A stretch of 13,108 nucleotides of DNA, taken from NCBI GenBank assembly GCA_948678575.1, contig CAPPGO010000019.1:1-13108 (forward strand). Direction: 5' to 3'. Shown one piece after another: positions 1 through 6,452 of the stretch. A program made the position numbers and the translations under genes. Within the stretch, counting starts at the first letter, position 1. The number at the start of each line of letters is the position of its first letter. The notes under the pieces are model-generated. The model saw only the letters and a program-made list of their open reading frames with translations. It had not been told where the DNA came from and searched no databases. Source of the DNA: an uncultured Clostridia bacterium. GTDB taxonomy: Bacteria; Bacillota; Clostridia; TANB77; CAG-508.

Positions 1-2
1 TT

Positions 3-5
3 CAT
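3..5 (-). CDS. First codon of a minus-strand gene truncated by the left edge
   Basis: Only the start codon and two further bases of this gene are visible. The ATG on the minus strand is preceded by a strong Shine-Dalgarno sequence, AAGGAGG, at 11-17 with 5 nt spacing. A well-formed promoter lies at 53-81. These signals together make a translated gene running off the left edge likely, but nothing can be said about its product. It is separated from the SLH-protein gene by a terminator, so it forms its own transcription unit. Confidence 0.6.
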
Positions 6-21
6 TTTTTCCTCCTTTTTC

Positions 22-46
22 ATGTCGTAATTTTATATTTCGACAT
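22..46 (-). promoter_or_regulatory. Inverted repeat at the predicted transcription start
   Basis: ATGTCG (22-27) and CGACAT (41-46) form a perfect 6-bp inverted repeat around a 13-nt AT-only spacer. It starts where transcription is predicted to begin and ends 4 nt before the Shine-Dalgarno sequence. It could be a repressor operator or a 5' stem that stabilises the mRNA; sequence alone does not decide. Confidence 0.4.
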
Positions 47-52
47 AATATT

Positions 53-81
53 AGTATATATTTAAGTATTCATAAAGTCAA
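53..81 (-). promoter_or_regulatory. Sigma-A promoter of the gene at the left edge
   Basis: On the minus strand, TTGACT (81-76) and TATACT (58-53) are separated by exactly 17 nt, each hexamer matching the vegetative consensus at 5 of 6 positions. The predicted transcription start is near 46-47. The leader would then be about 42 nt and consist mostly of the inverted repeat at 22-46 followed by the Shine-Dalgarno sequence. Confidence 0.6.
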
Positions 82-112
82 ATTTTTTTTAAGCTTGATT
101 TTATTTATTTTC

Positions 113-178
113 TTGTATATTTATACAAAAATCTTTCTTTTTTTCATTCATAATAATTTTTACAAAATTATTATGAAT
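113..178. repeat. Two AT-rich palindromes in the left intergenic region
   Basis: TTGTATA-TT-TATACAA at 113-128 is a perfect 7-bp palindrome. ATTCATAATAATTTT (146-160) and its exact complement (164-178) form a 15-bp inverted repeat with a 3-nt loop. Neither has a T-tract on either strand in the right place to be an intrinsic terminator. They lie between the SLH-gene terminator and the promoter of the gene at the left edge, so they could be upstream regulator sites, but AT-rich spacers also produce such palindromes by chance. Confidence 0.4.
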
Positions 179-226
179 ATTCTGCTTTATCATTAACATT
201 CTTGTCTTTTTAAGATTTTTCATTAT

Positions 227-259
227 AAAAAACCAGCAGTACCAAATACTACTGGTTTT
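227..259 (-). terminator. Rho-independent terminator of the SLH-protein gene
   Basis: Read on the minus strand, AAAACCAGTAGT and ACTGCTGGTTTT pair over 12 positions (one G-U) around a 7-nt loop, followed by a T-rich run. It lies about 20 nt after the stop codon of the SLH-protein gene and ends that transcription unit. Confidence 0.85.
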
Positions 260-280
260 TCTATTTATGTAAAAGTGGGA

Positions 281-3200
281 TTATTTGCCTACGTTTACGC
301 AATATTTTTGGAACATTGCAGCTGCTTCTGCTCTTGTTGCTGTTCCTTGTGGATTTAAAGTTTTATCTTTATTTCCTGTTATTACTCCTGAACCTACTGC
401 CCATTTTACTGATTTTTCAGCATATTTTGAAACTTTGTTTCCATCTGAGAATGCTTTTAAATCATTTGATTTTGTCATATCTCTACCTTTGAATTCAGCG
501 TAATTACATAACATAATAGCTAAGTCTTCTCTTGTAACATTATCATCTGGTCCAAATTTGTTAGTGTTTTTATATCCATTAACAATTTTGTTATCAGAAG
601 CCCATTTTATAGCATTTTTATAGTATCCACCTTTAACATCTGAGAATTTTGGTGCACCTGATACTGCTGGTTCACCTTCCATTCTGTAAAGAATTGTTAC
701 TACCATTCCTCTTGTTAATTTGTCATTTGGTGCAAATGTTTCTTCATCATAACCTTTTATAATGTTATTTTCAAAAGAATATTTAACTGCATCTAAATAC
801 CATTTTTCTGTAAGATCTTTGAATTTCATTTCTGGTTTTGGTTCTACTGGTTTAACTGGTTCTTCACCTTTTTCAATAGTGAAAGTAGCTGTTTTTGTTC
901 CAGCAAAGTTTCCTTTACCTGTTACTGTAACTTTTGCTGTTCCTGCATTTATGTTGTTTTCATAAACAACTGTATAATCTGTTCCTTCAACTAATGTTGC
1001 TTTTAAATTGCTATCTGTAACTGTTACTTTTGGTTCGATAGCTGAACCTGTTTGTGTATAACTTGATTTTTCAACTTTTACTTGTACAGAATCAAATTTT
1101 CTTGCTGTAATTGTAAATTCAACTACTTTTGTACCAGCATAGTCTCCTTTACCTGTAAGTACAGCTTTTGCTGTTCCTGCATTTATGTTGTTTTCATAAA
1201 CAACTGTATAATCTGTATCTTTAACTAATTTTGTATTATTAATACTTACTGTTAAAGCATCTTGTGTTTGTTTTGTTCCATCATATTCTTTTGAGAATAT
1301 GCTTTTTTGATCTACAACTGCTTTTGCAATATCTTTATCTGCTGCTACAATTGTAAATGTATAATCTGCATTTCCTGCATAATTATTTATACCATCTACT
1401 GTGATTGTAGCATCACCAGCTACTGTATTATCAGCATAAGTAACTTCATAATCTGTTCCTTCAACTAATTTTACATTTCTAACTACATCAAAGATAGAAA
1501 CTTCTGGTTTGATTTCAACTGCTTTTCCTTCTTCATCTACTACTGCAACTTTTGAAGTTTCATCAACAATTACAACATATTGTCTATCTTCTGTTTTTTC
1601 ATCTTCATCAAATATAATATCTTTTGCGTTGATTGTAAAAGATTTTGCTATTGTTCCAGCATAGTTTCCTTTTCCAACAACTGCAACTTTTGCTTCACCT
1701 GCATTAATAGCATCTGTATATTCAACTTTATAATCTACATCTTTTACTATTGTTACAGGTCCTTCTTGTGATATAGTTGAATCTACAACAACTATATCAG
1801 CAACTTTATATTCTTCACCAGTATATACTGCATCTTTTGGTAATTCCATTCTTACATCAGCATCTACTAATGCTTTTCCAGCGATAGTAAATTCTTTTGT
1901 AATACTTCCAGTGTAGTTTCCTCTACCTGTTATTGTAACTTTTGCTGTTCCGCCATTTACATTGTTTTGATAAACAACTGTATAGTCTTTATCTAATTCA
2001 AGTTCGTCACCAGCAATATTTAATACAGTAACTTCTGGTTTCTTTTCTGTTCCATCATAAGGTGTTACAGAATCAACTGTTATATTGTCATTATTATCTT
2101 CATCTTTTTCTGTCAATACTTGTGGTACAATTTTGAAAGTTTTTGTAGCAGTTCCTACATAATTTCCATCACAAGTTACTATGATTTTTGCAGTTCCTGC
2201 ATTTGTGTTGTTTTCATATTTAACACTGTATTCACTTGTAGGTAATTCTACTCCATCACATTTAACTGTGATATCTTGGATTATAGCTTCACCTATATAT
2301 GTCATACTAGCTTTAACTCCACTTATAGTTAATTTATTTGCTCTATTTTTGATTGCAAATGTATATGGAGTTGTTTCTCCTTTATAATTTCCAACACCTT
2401 TTACTACTAATGATGCTGTTCCAACTTTATCATTATTAGTGTAAGTAACAACATAATCTGTTCCTTCAACTAAATTAACAAGAATTGGTTCACCTTTTTC
2501 ATCTACATCACCAGTATCTCTTGTTATTGTAACTGTTGTTTCAACAGGACTTCCAGAAAATAGCTTGTCTTCTGTATCAACTGTTATTTCAAAATCAGCA
2601 CCTGTAATATCTAATGCATTAATAGTAGCTTTATTACTTGCTGTTCCTTTATAATTGTTTACACCTGTTACTGTTACAGTCATTTCACCAGCATTAGTAT
2701 CATTACTGATTGTTACTTTGTAGTCTGTATCTTTTACTAATGTTTTTCCATCAAGTTCAACTGTTACACCATCATAAAGTGGTTCACCAGTATAATCATT
2801 TGATGTTGTTTTTACTGTTACAGTAGCTTTGCTAAGATCTTTTGGAAGAATTGTAAGAGTTGCTTTTGCAGTTCCTCCGTATGCACCTTTACCTGTTACT
2901 GTTAAAGAAGCTGTTCCTACATTTGTATTATCTTCTTTTTCATCAACTTCAACTGTATAATCAGTATCTACTGTTAAAGTTTTTACTTTATTTTTTTCTG
3001 TTATAGAATCTTTTACAGTAACTACTGGTGTGATTGCACTTCCAGTATATATTGCATCTGTTACTGTAATTTCTAATTTAGCTATATCTATAACTAAACC
3101 AGCTTGTGCATTAGCTAATTTATTAGATGCTGCATCTACATCATTTGCTTCTGCATCATTTTCTTCATCTTCGTCAGCAAAAGTAGCCATAATTGCTTTT

Positions 3201-3430
3201 GCTTCACTTAAAGCTGTTTCAAAAGCTGTTTTTGAAACTTCTGTATATATACTTAAATCAGTATATACTTCAGCTGCTGTTATTTTTTCTGTTAACGCTT
3301 CTTTTGCATCATCAACATTTCCGTTGCTGTTAATATCAGCAGCGAAAACGATTGTGTTGAAGCTTACTGAAAAAAGCATCATAAACACAACTGAAATTAT
3401 TAATGAAATTTGTTTTTTTGATTTCATCAT
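281..3430 (-). CDS. Secreted S-layer-homology protein with FIVAR-like segment and nine Ig-like repeats
   Basis: A cell-surface protein of 1,049 residues. A signal peptide covers residues 1-30 (lysines, hydrophobic core, predicted cleavage after VFA). Residues about 38-113 are helical, Ala/Glu-rich and resemble a FIVAR segment. Residues about 118-852 hold nine beta-sandwich repeats of roughly 80 residues, each with a YTG/YDG motif, a (G/D)TDYTVxYxNN core, NAGTA and a closing GKGNYxGT...FTI, as in YDG/MBG-type bacterial Ig-like domains. A Pro/Glu/Lys linker at 850-867 leads to three SLH domains (from about 868, 926 and 991) containing LTRGM, VTRED and ATRAE. SLH triplets bind secondary cell-wall polymers, so the protein is probably wall-anchored with the repeats as a stalk; the ligand is unknown. 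It has its own promoter and terminator. Two adjacent ATGs fit; the second (3427) lies 7 nt after AAAGGGG and the first only 4 nt. Confidence 0.9.
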   Translation of the reverse strand: MMKSKKQISLIISVVFMMLFSVSFNTIVFAADINSNGNVDDAKEALTEKITAAEVYTDLSIYTEVSKTAFETALSEAKAIMATFADEDEENDAEANDVDAASNKLANAQAGLVIDIAKLEITVTDAIYTGSAITPVVTVKDSITEKNKVKTLTVDTDYTVEVDEKEDNTNVGTASLTVTGKGAYGGTAKATLTILPKDLSKATVTVKTTSNDYTGEPLYDGVTVELDGKTLVKDTDYKVTISNDTNAGEMTVTVTGVNNYKGTASNKATINALDITGADFEITVDTEDKLFSGSPVETTVTITRDTGDVDEKGEPILVNLVEGTDYVVTYTNNDKVGTASLVVKGVGNYKGETTPYTFAIKNRANKLTISGVKASMTYIGEAIIQDITVKCDGVELPTSEYSVKYENNTNAGTAKIIVTCDGNYVGTATKTFKIVPQVLTEKDEDNNDNITVDSVTPYDGTEKKPEVTVLNIAGDELELDKDYTVVYQNNVNGGTAKVTITGRGNYTGSITKEFTIAGKALVDADVRMELPKDAVYTGEEYKVADIVVVDSTISQEGPVTIVKDVDYKVEYTDAINAGEAKVAVVGKGNYAGTIAKSFTINAKDIIFDEDEKTEDRQYVVIVDETSKVAVVDEEGKAVEIKPEVSIFDVVRNVKLVEGTDYEVTYADNTVAGDATITVDGINNYAGNADYTFTIVAADKDIAKAVVDQKSIFSKEYDGTKQTQDALTVSINNTKLVKDTDYTVVYENNINAGTAKAVLTGKGDYAGTKVVEFTITARKFDSVQVKVEKSSYTQTGSAIEPKVTVTDSNLKATLVEGTDYTVVYENNINAGTAKVTVTGKGNFAGTKTATFTIEKGEEPVKPVEPKPEMKFKDLTEKWYLDAVKYSFENNIIKGYDEETFAPNDKLTRGMVVTILYRMEGEPAVSGAPKFSDVKGGYYKNAIKWASDNKIVNGYKNTNKFGPDDNVTREDLAIMLCNYAEFKGRDMTKSNDLKAFSDGNKVSKYAEKSVKWAVGSGVITGNKDKTLNPQGTATRAEAAAMFQKYCVNVGK
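931..1216 (-). repeat. 52-bp perfect direct repeat inside the SLH gene
   Basis: Bases 931-982 and 1165-1216 are identical over 52 bp at a 234-bp offset (78 codons). They encode the same core of Ig-like repeats 8 and 9, including DYTVVYENNINAGTAK. The other repeats are diverged, so this pair reflects recent duplication or gene conversion. In-frame recombination between the copies would remove exactly one domain. Confidence 0.85.
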
Positions 3431-3452
3431 TTTTCCCCTTTCTATCTTTTGC

Positions 3453-3482
3453 AGTATAACAGAAAAAATTTGTTATACTCAA
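3453..3482 (-). promoter_or_regulatory. Promoter of the SLH-protein gene with overlapping inverted repeat
   Basis: On the minus strand, TTGAGT (3482-3477) is 18 nt from an extended -10, TGTTATACT (3461-3453). The predicted start is near 3446, giving a leader of about 16 nt before the ATG. A perfect 8-bp inverted repeat, AGTATAAC (3453-3460) and GTTATACT (3472-3479) with an 11-nt spacer, covers the -10 and the -35 side of the spacer. That geometry is typical of an operator, though part of it is the -10 itself. Confidence 0.5.
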
Positions 3483-3596
3483 TATTTTTAGAGGCTATCT
3501 CTGTTATTTTACATAAAAAAGCGATAGTTAACGAGTAAATTATGTAAACCGCCATTTTTTGTTTAAAATAATTAAAACTCTTTTTTTCTTCTAAGG

Positions 3597-3644
3597 CCTT
3601 TTATCTCTTTTAATTAAAAGAGATAAAAGGAAATATTTCCTTTT
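3597..3644. repeat. Two overlapping perfect palindromes, mutually exclusive as hairpins
   Basis: CCTTTTATCTCTTTT (3597-3611), AATT, and its exact complement (3616-3630) make a 34-bp perfect palindrome with 15-bp arms. AAAAGGAAATATTTCCTTTT (3625-3644) is a second perfect palindrome. They share the six bases 3625-3630, so in RNA only one hairpin can form at a time. Neither is followed by a T-tract on the minus strand, which argues against a simple terminator. Confidence 0.7.
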
Positions 3645-3806
3645 CATTTTTGAGTTTTATTTTAAGATTTTTCAATTTTTAATTTCCTTAGCCACCACTG
3701 TTTACTTATGGAAATTAATGTTATACTTTGCCTCTCTCTTGATACTTAATATATTAACATATTAGATTTTTTTCAAAAATTTTGTAAAAAAAGTATTTAT
3801 ACTATT

Positions 3807-5249
3807 TTATTTCATTTTACCCAATATAATATGACAAGTTTTATCAATAAAACTATTATAATCATTCAATATAACTGAATTTGAAAATGTGTCTTTAATA
3901 CGAGTAGAATATTTCATTAAATCTATATCATCTATAACAGAGCTATAATATTCAGCATAATCTTTATCTGTTAAAAAAATATGTCCTAAACTTTTTTCTT
4001 TCAAATTTACCAAAATTAACAATGTTTTATCTGGTGTATGTAAAAATGTATCTGGATTATCTTCTGAAAGTTTTATGTATTTAGTAAGATTATGCTCTGT
4101 AATTAATTCATACTTAGCAAATTTTCCTCCTTTTTTATAATAAGGAAGCTTATCAAATAATATAAAAATTTGAAAATATGGTATATTATTTGCTCTTAAA
4201 TTAGCTTTATCATCATAAGGATAAAAAACTTTCGACCATTTTCCTCTCGAAGCTTTAACAATAGGTATAATATATTTTGACTCAAATTCAAAATCATTAA
4301 TAAATACTTTATCTGCCAATGTCGCATATCCGTTTTTTACTAATACATTCGCTACATTATTATTATAAATTATATTTTTTAATAATTTTAATTTTGACAT
4401 TTTAGAAAAATAGAAATTATTGTTTATATAGTAGTCTGATATATTTAACTCTTCTACAAAATATGGTTTTAATGTATTTTCATCAAATTCATAATATTTT
4501 ACTTTTTCAAATTTTTCTGATTTATTTAAAGTTACAATTGTTGTATATGTCGTAGCATTAAATGGTTGAAAATGTTTTAAATCACATAAACATTCCAATA
4601 ATTTATTGTCTATAATATAATTTCTCATATTATTTCCTGCAATACTAGTAAAAAAAGATGATGGAGTTATATAAGTTAATATTCCAGTATCATTCAACAT
4701 CTTCAAGCCAATTTCATAAAAAACAATATATAAATTAGTCATTCCTCCATTGCCAAATAAATATTCTTTTACAGAATCTAATTCCTCATTTAAGTTATGA
4801 ACCCTCACATATGGCGGATTTCCTATAACAAAATCCATTTTATTATCAAACTTATTATATTTTAATGTATCTGTGTTTAAAAAGTTCCAATTAATTTTTT
4901 CATTTAATCCATATAGCTGAACAACCTTATCACATCTTTCTTTACTTGTTTCAATTTCTTTAACCTCAATATCAATTGCATGAATATAAGTCTCCAATTC
5001 TTCTTTTAATTGATTTAAGTCTGTTGAGTGCATAAGAAAATCTTTACAATATCTATCTACAATATGTATCATAAATTGCCCATCACCACAACTATTATCT
5101 ATAACATGTTTTTGGCTTATATTGCCACAAAGATATTTTCCTTGATCTAATATCTCTTCAACTAAATAATCTGGTGTATTAATTTTTCCTCTATGCTTAA
5201 TTTTTATAAATTCATCACTTCGTTCTTTATTTGAATATGTTGCTTTCAT
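3807..5249 (-). CDS. Adenine-specific (N6) DNA methyltransferase, stand-alone
   Basis: A protein of 480 residues with class I methyltransferase motifs in gamma-type order. Motif X-like GKINTPDYLV is at 21-30, the AdoMet-binding motif I DNSCGDGQF at 51-59, an acidic motif II near D93, motif III around NTDTLK at 125-130, and the catalytic motif IV NPPY at 144-147. The remaining half (about 250-480) is the probable target-recognition region. Order, length and NPPY resemble the TaqI/Eco57I-type adenine methylases. It would transfer a methyl group from AdoMet to N6 of adenine in a sequence that cannot be read from the protein. No endonuclease, specificity subunit or vsr gene is adjacent, so it is orphan within this window. 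The start is supported by AAAGGA 7 nt upstream. It is rich in Asn, Lys and Ile, consistent with strong AT bias or horizontal acquisition. Confidence 0.85.
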   Translation of the reverse strand: MKATYSNKERSDEFIKIKHRGKINTPDYLVEEILDQGKYLCGNISQKHVIDNSCGDGQFMIHIVDRYCKDFLMHSTDLNQLKEELETYIHAIDIEVKEIETSKERCDKVVQLYGLNEKINWNFLNTDTLKYNKFDNKMDFVIGNPPYVRVHNLNEELDSVKEYLFGNGGMTNLYIVFYEIGLKMLNDTGILTYITPSSFFTSIAGNNMRNYIIDNKLLECLCDLKHFQPFNATTYTTIVTLNKSEKFEKVKYYEFDENTLKPYFVEELNISDYYINNNFYFSKMSKLKLLKNIIYNNNVANVLVKNGYATLADKVFINDFEFESKYIIPIVKASRGKWSKVFYPYDDKANLRANNIPYFQIFILFDKLPYYKKGGKFAKYELITEHNLTKYIKLSEDNPDTFLHTPDKTLLILVNLKEKSLGHIFLTDKDYAEYYSSVIDDIDLMKYSTRIKDTFSNSVILNDYNSFIDKTCHIILGKMK

Positions 5250-5295
5250 GTTTAGTTCCTTTCAATATTAACTATTCCTTTGTATAAAATTTATA

Positions 5296-5324
5296 ATTAT
5301 AGCATAACTACAAAAACTTTCTAT
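5296..5324 (-). promoter_or_regulatory. Extended -10 promoter of the methyltransferase gene
   Basis: The minus strand carries TGCTATAAT (5304-5296), a perfect extended -10. The -35 position (ATAGAA, 5324-5319) is poor, as is common for extended -10 promoters. The predicted start is near 5289, about 40 nt upstream of the ATG. The rest of the spacer (5325-5458) shows no gene or clear RNA structure. Confidence 0.5.
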
Positions 5325-5458
5325 ATCTTACAAAATCAAATAGCAAAGCCACATCTATTTATCTGCTCTTTTTCATATTATCTATTTTATAATATTGTTT
5401 TGATTATGTCTATACAAATTTCATGATTAATTTTTTTCTTTTAGAATAATCAGCATAT

Positions 5459-5484
5459 AAAAAAAGCAATGATTTCTCATTACT
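5459..5484 (-). terminator. Rho-independent terminator of tRNA-Thr
   Basis: Read on the minus strand, AGTAATGA-GAAA-TCATTGCT forms an 8-bp stem (one G-U) with a GAAA tetraloop, followed directly by seven Ts. It begins 12 nt after the tRNA CCA end and closes the sigH/tRNA transcription unit. Confidence 0.85.
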
Positions 5485-5496
5485 TTTCGTATTTGT

Positions 5497-5572
5497 TGGA
5501 GCTCTCAATGAGAATCGAACTCATGACCTCTTGCTTACCATGCAAGTGCTCTACCTACTGAGCTATGGGAGC
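5497..5572 (-). tRNA. tRNA-Thr (anticodon GGU)
   Basis: A 76-nt cloverleaf with encoded CCA. It has acceptor GCTCCCA/TGAGAGC, D arm GCTC/GAGC with GG in the loop, anticodon stem CTTGC/GCAAG with loop ATGGTAA (anticodon GGT), a 5-nt variable loop, and T arm ATGAG/CTCAT with loop TTCGATT. The discriminator base is T. It decodes ACC and ACU. One oddity is a C-A mismatch at acceptor position 5-68; all other stems pair. It lies downstream of sigH on the same strand and may be co-transcribed with it. A GATAAT element at 5585-5580 could be a -10 for separate transcription, but no convincing -35 is present. Confidence 0.93.
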
Positions 5573-5682
5573 ACATTATATTATCGCACGTTGCAACTCC
5601 GCCTCTCGAAAATTCTTTGAATTTTCTGCTCCGTTTGCATACTGATGCTGTAATTCACTTCGTTCAAACAGCCTCAGCATCA
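5573..5682 (-). other. Structured, GC-richer spacer between sigH and tRNA-Thr
   Basis: This spacer is less AT-rich than its surroundings. It contains an 8-bp inverted repeat TGATGCTG/CAGCATCA (5643-5650 and 5675-5682) that includes the sigH stop codon, and an 8-bp hairpin GAAAATTC-TTT-GAATTTTC (5608-5626). Neither has a T-tract on the minus strand, so they are not intrinsic terminators, and transcription from sigH into the tRNA is plausible. Confidence 0.5.
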
Positions 5683-6330
5683 TTCAAAAGTTTCTCCATT
5701 TTCTAAAAATTTACATGCTTTTTTTCGTATTCTTTGAATTGCATTATCAACAGACTTTATTGGTGTATCTAATTTTACTGCAATATCATTATAACTTTCA
5801 CCTTGTATATATCTATTTAAAACTTGTTTTTCAAAAGAACTTAAACTTTCATCTATTTTACTCTCAACAAATTCAATATATTCTTTTTTAGTAATTGTAT
5901 CTAATGGATCTTCTGCTGTTTTAGTATCCAAAACATCTATAACTGTTGTATCATCATTTTCTTCATATGCAGACAGATTAAGTGAAAAAGAAGAATTAAG
6001 TGGAATATGTTTTTGTCTGTTTGAACTTTTAATTGCTGTAATTAGTTGCCTTTCAATACATAAGTTTGCAAAAGTTTTAAAAGAATTTTGTTTGTCTACA
6101 TCATAAGATTTAATAGCTTTATAAAGTCCTATTAATCCTTCTTGTGCCATATCTTCCTTTTCAGCACCAATAATGTAAAACTTATTTGCTTTCATATTGA
6201 CAATATCTTTATATCTTTCGAACAAACATGTTTGAGCAGACTTGTCTCCATTTTTTATTTTAGTCACAAGCTCCTCATCTGTATTATTTTCATATTTATT
6301 TGCAAAAGAATATAATTCTTTGTGTTGCAT
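5680..6330 (-). CDS. sigH: RNA polymerase sporulation sigma factor SigH (Spo0H)
   Basis: A sigma-70 family protein of 216 residues, the usual SigH length. Region 2 spans about 33-105, with EDMAQEGLIGLYKAIKSYD for core binding and -10 recognition, followed by the characteristic SigH stretch RQKHIPLNSSFSL (about 105-117). Region 4 spans about 160-210, with a helix-turn-helix around SYNDIAVKLDTPIKSVDNAI for -35 recognition. In spore formers SigH directs early-sporulation and stationary-phase genes, including spo0A and spoIIA promoters. The start is certain: AGGAGGT lies 6 nt before the ATG. A perfect-consensus vegetative promoter precedes it, so basal transcription should be high and control probably post-transcriptional or by protein stability, as known for SigH in Bacillus. 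It sits between rny and tRNA-Thr. Confidence 0.95.
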   Translation of the reverse strand: MQHKELYSFANKYENNTDEELVTKIKNGDKSAQTCLFERYKDIVNMKANKFYIIGAEKEDMAQEGLIGLYKAIKSYDVDKQNSFKTFANLCIERQLITAIKSSNRQKHIPLNSSFSLNLSAYEENDDTTVIDVLDTKTAEDPLDTITKKEYIEFVESKIDESLSSFEKQVLNRYIQGESYNDIAVKLDTPIKSVDNAIQRIRKKACKFLENGETFE

Positions 6331-6358
6331 AAGCTTACCTCCTGCTGAATATATGCCT

Positions 6359-6387
6359 ATTATATTGAGAAAAGTCGCCTATGTCAA
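6359..6387 (-). promoter_or_regulatory. Perfect-consensus sigma-A promoter of sigH
   Basis: On the minus strand, TTGACA (6387-6382) and TATAAT (6364-6359) are separated by exactly 17 nt, a 12 of 12 match to the vegetative consensus. The predicted start is near 6352, giving a leader of about 22 nt that ends in the Shine-Dalgarno sequence AGGAGGT (6343-6337). Confidence 0.85.
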
Positions 6388-6417
6388 GATATTTAAAAAA
6401 AAATTTGGAAAAAGCAT

Positions 6418-6448
6418 AAAAAAAGAAGACTATTTCTAGTCTTCTTTT
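6418..6448 (-). terminator. Rho-independent terminator of rny
   Basis: Read on the minus strand, AAAAGAAGACTA-GAAA-TAGTCTTCTTTT forms a perfect 12-bp stem with a GAAA tetraloop, followed by a T-run. It begins 4 nt after the rny stop codon and separates rny from the sigH promoter. Confidence 0.92.
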
Positions 6449-6452
6449 AAAA

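Larger units (their letters stand above)
3431..3806. other. 376-bp intergenic region rich in inverted repeats
   Basis: No protein gene with a Shine-Dalgarno sequence was found here. From left to right it holds the SLH-gene promoter (3453-3482); a 9-bp inverted repeat TTTACATAA/TTATGTAAA (3508-3516 and 3540-3548, 23-nt loop); a 34-bp palindrome (3597-3630) overlapping a second palindrome of 20 bp (3625-3644); and a 7-bp stem AATTTCC/GGAAATT (3681-3687 and 3710-3716) with a 22-nt loop. A weak hairpin AGTAT-AA-ATACT followed by seven Ts on the minus strand (about 3784-3803) lies just after the methyltransferase stop and is at best a poor terminator. No match to a riboswitch class known to me was found. 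Confidence 0.6.

Noticed and set aside
281..3430. The repeated DNA of the SLH gene as a CRISPR or tandem noncoding repeat.
   Set aside because: The repeats have an in-frame period of about 80 codons and encode conserved Ig-like domains, with no short repeat/spacer pattern.
3030..3491. A long plus-strand frame antisense to the 5' end of the SLH gene.
   Set aside because: It is the reverse of a repetitive Ala/Thr/Val-rich coding region, has no ribosome binding site, and its low-complexity translation is typical of a shadow frame. The other plus-strand frames are rejected for the same reason.
3523..3550. A dif-like site: TTATGTAAACC resembles the XerD-binding arm of the Bacillus subtilis dif site, in a window that also encodes XerD.
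   Set aside because: The other arm and centre do not resemble dif, and TTATGTAAA occurs several more times in this AT-rich window (near 264, 8136 and 9325).
3442..3555. A 37-codon minus-strand frame ahead of the SLH gene.
   Set aside because: It has no Shine-Dalgarno sequence, overlaps the SLH-gene promoter and inverted repeats, and resembles no known small protein.
3681..3727. A possible riboswitch (c-di-GMP, preQ1 or cobalamin type), suggested by GGCAAAG, GCTAAGG and GCCACCACTG fragments.
   Set aside because: Only scattered fragments match; the conserved stems and core sequences of those classes are missing on both strands.
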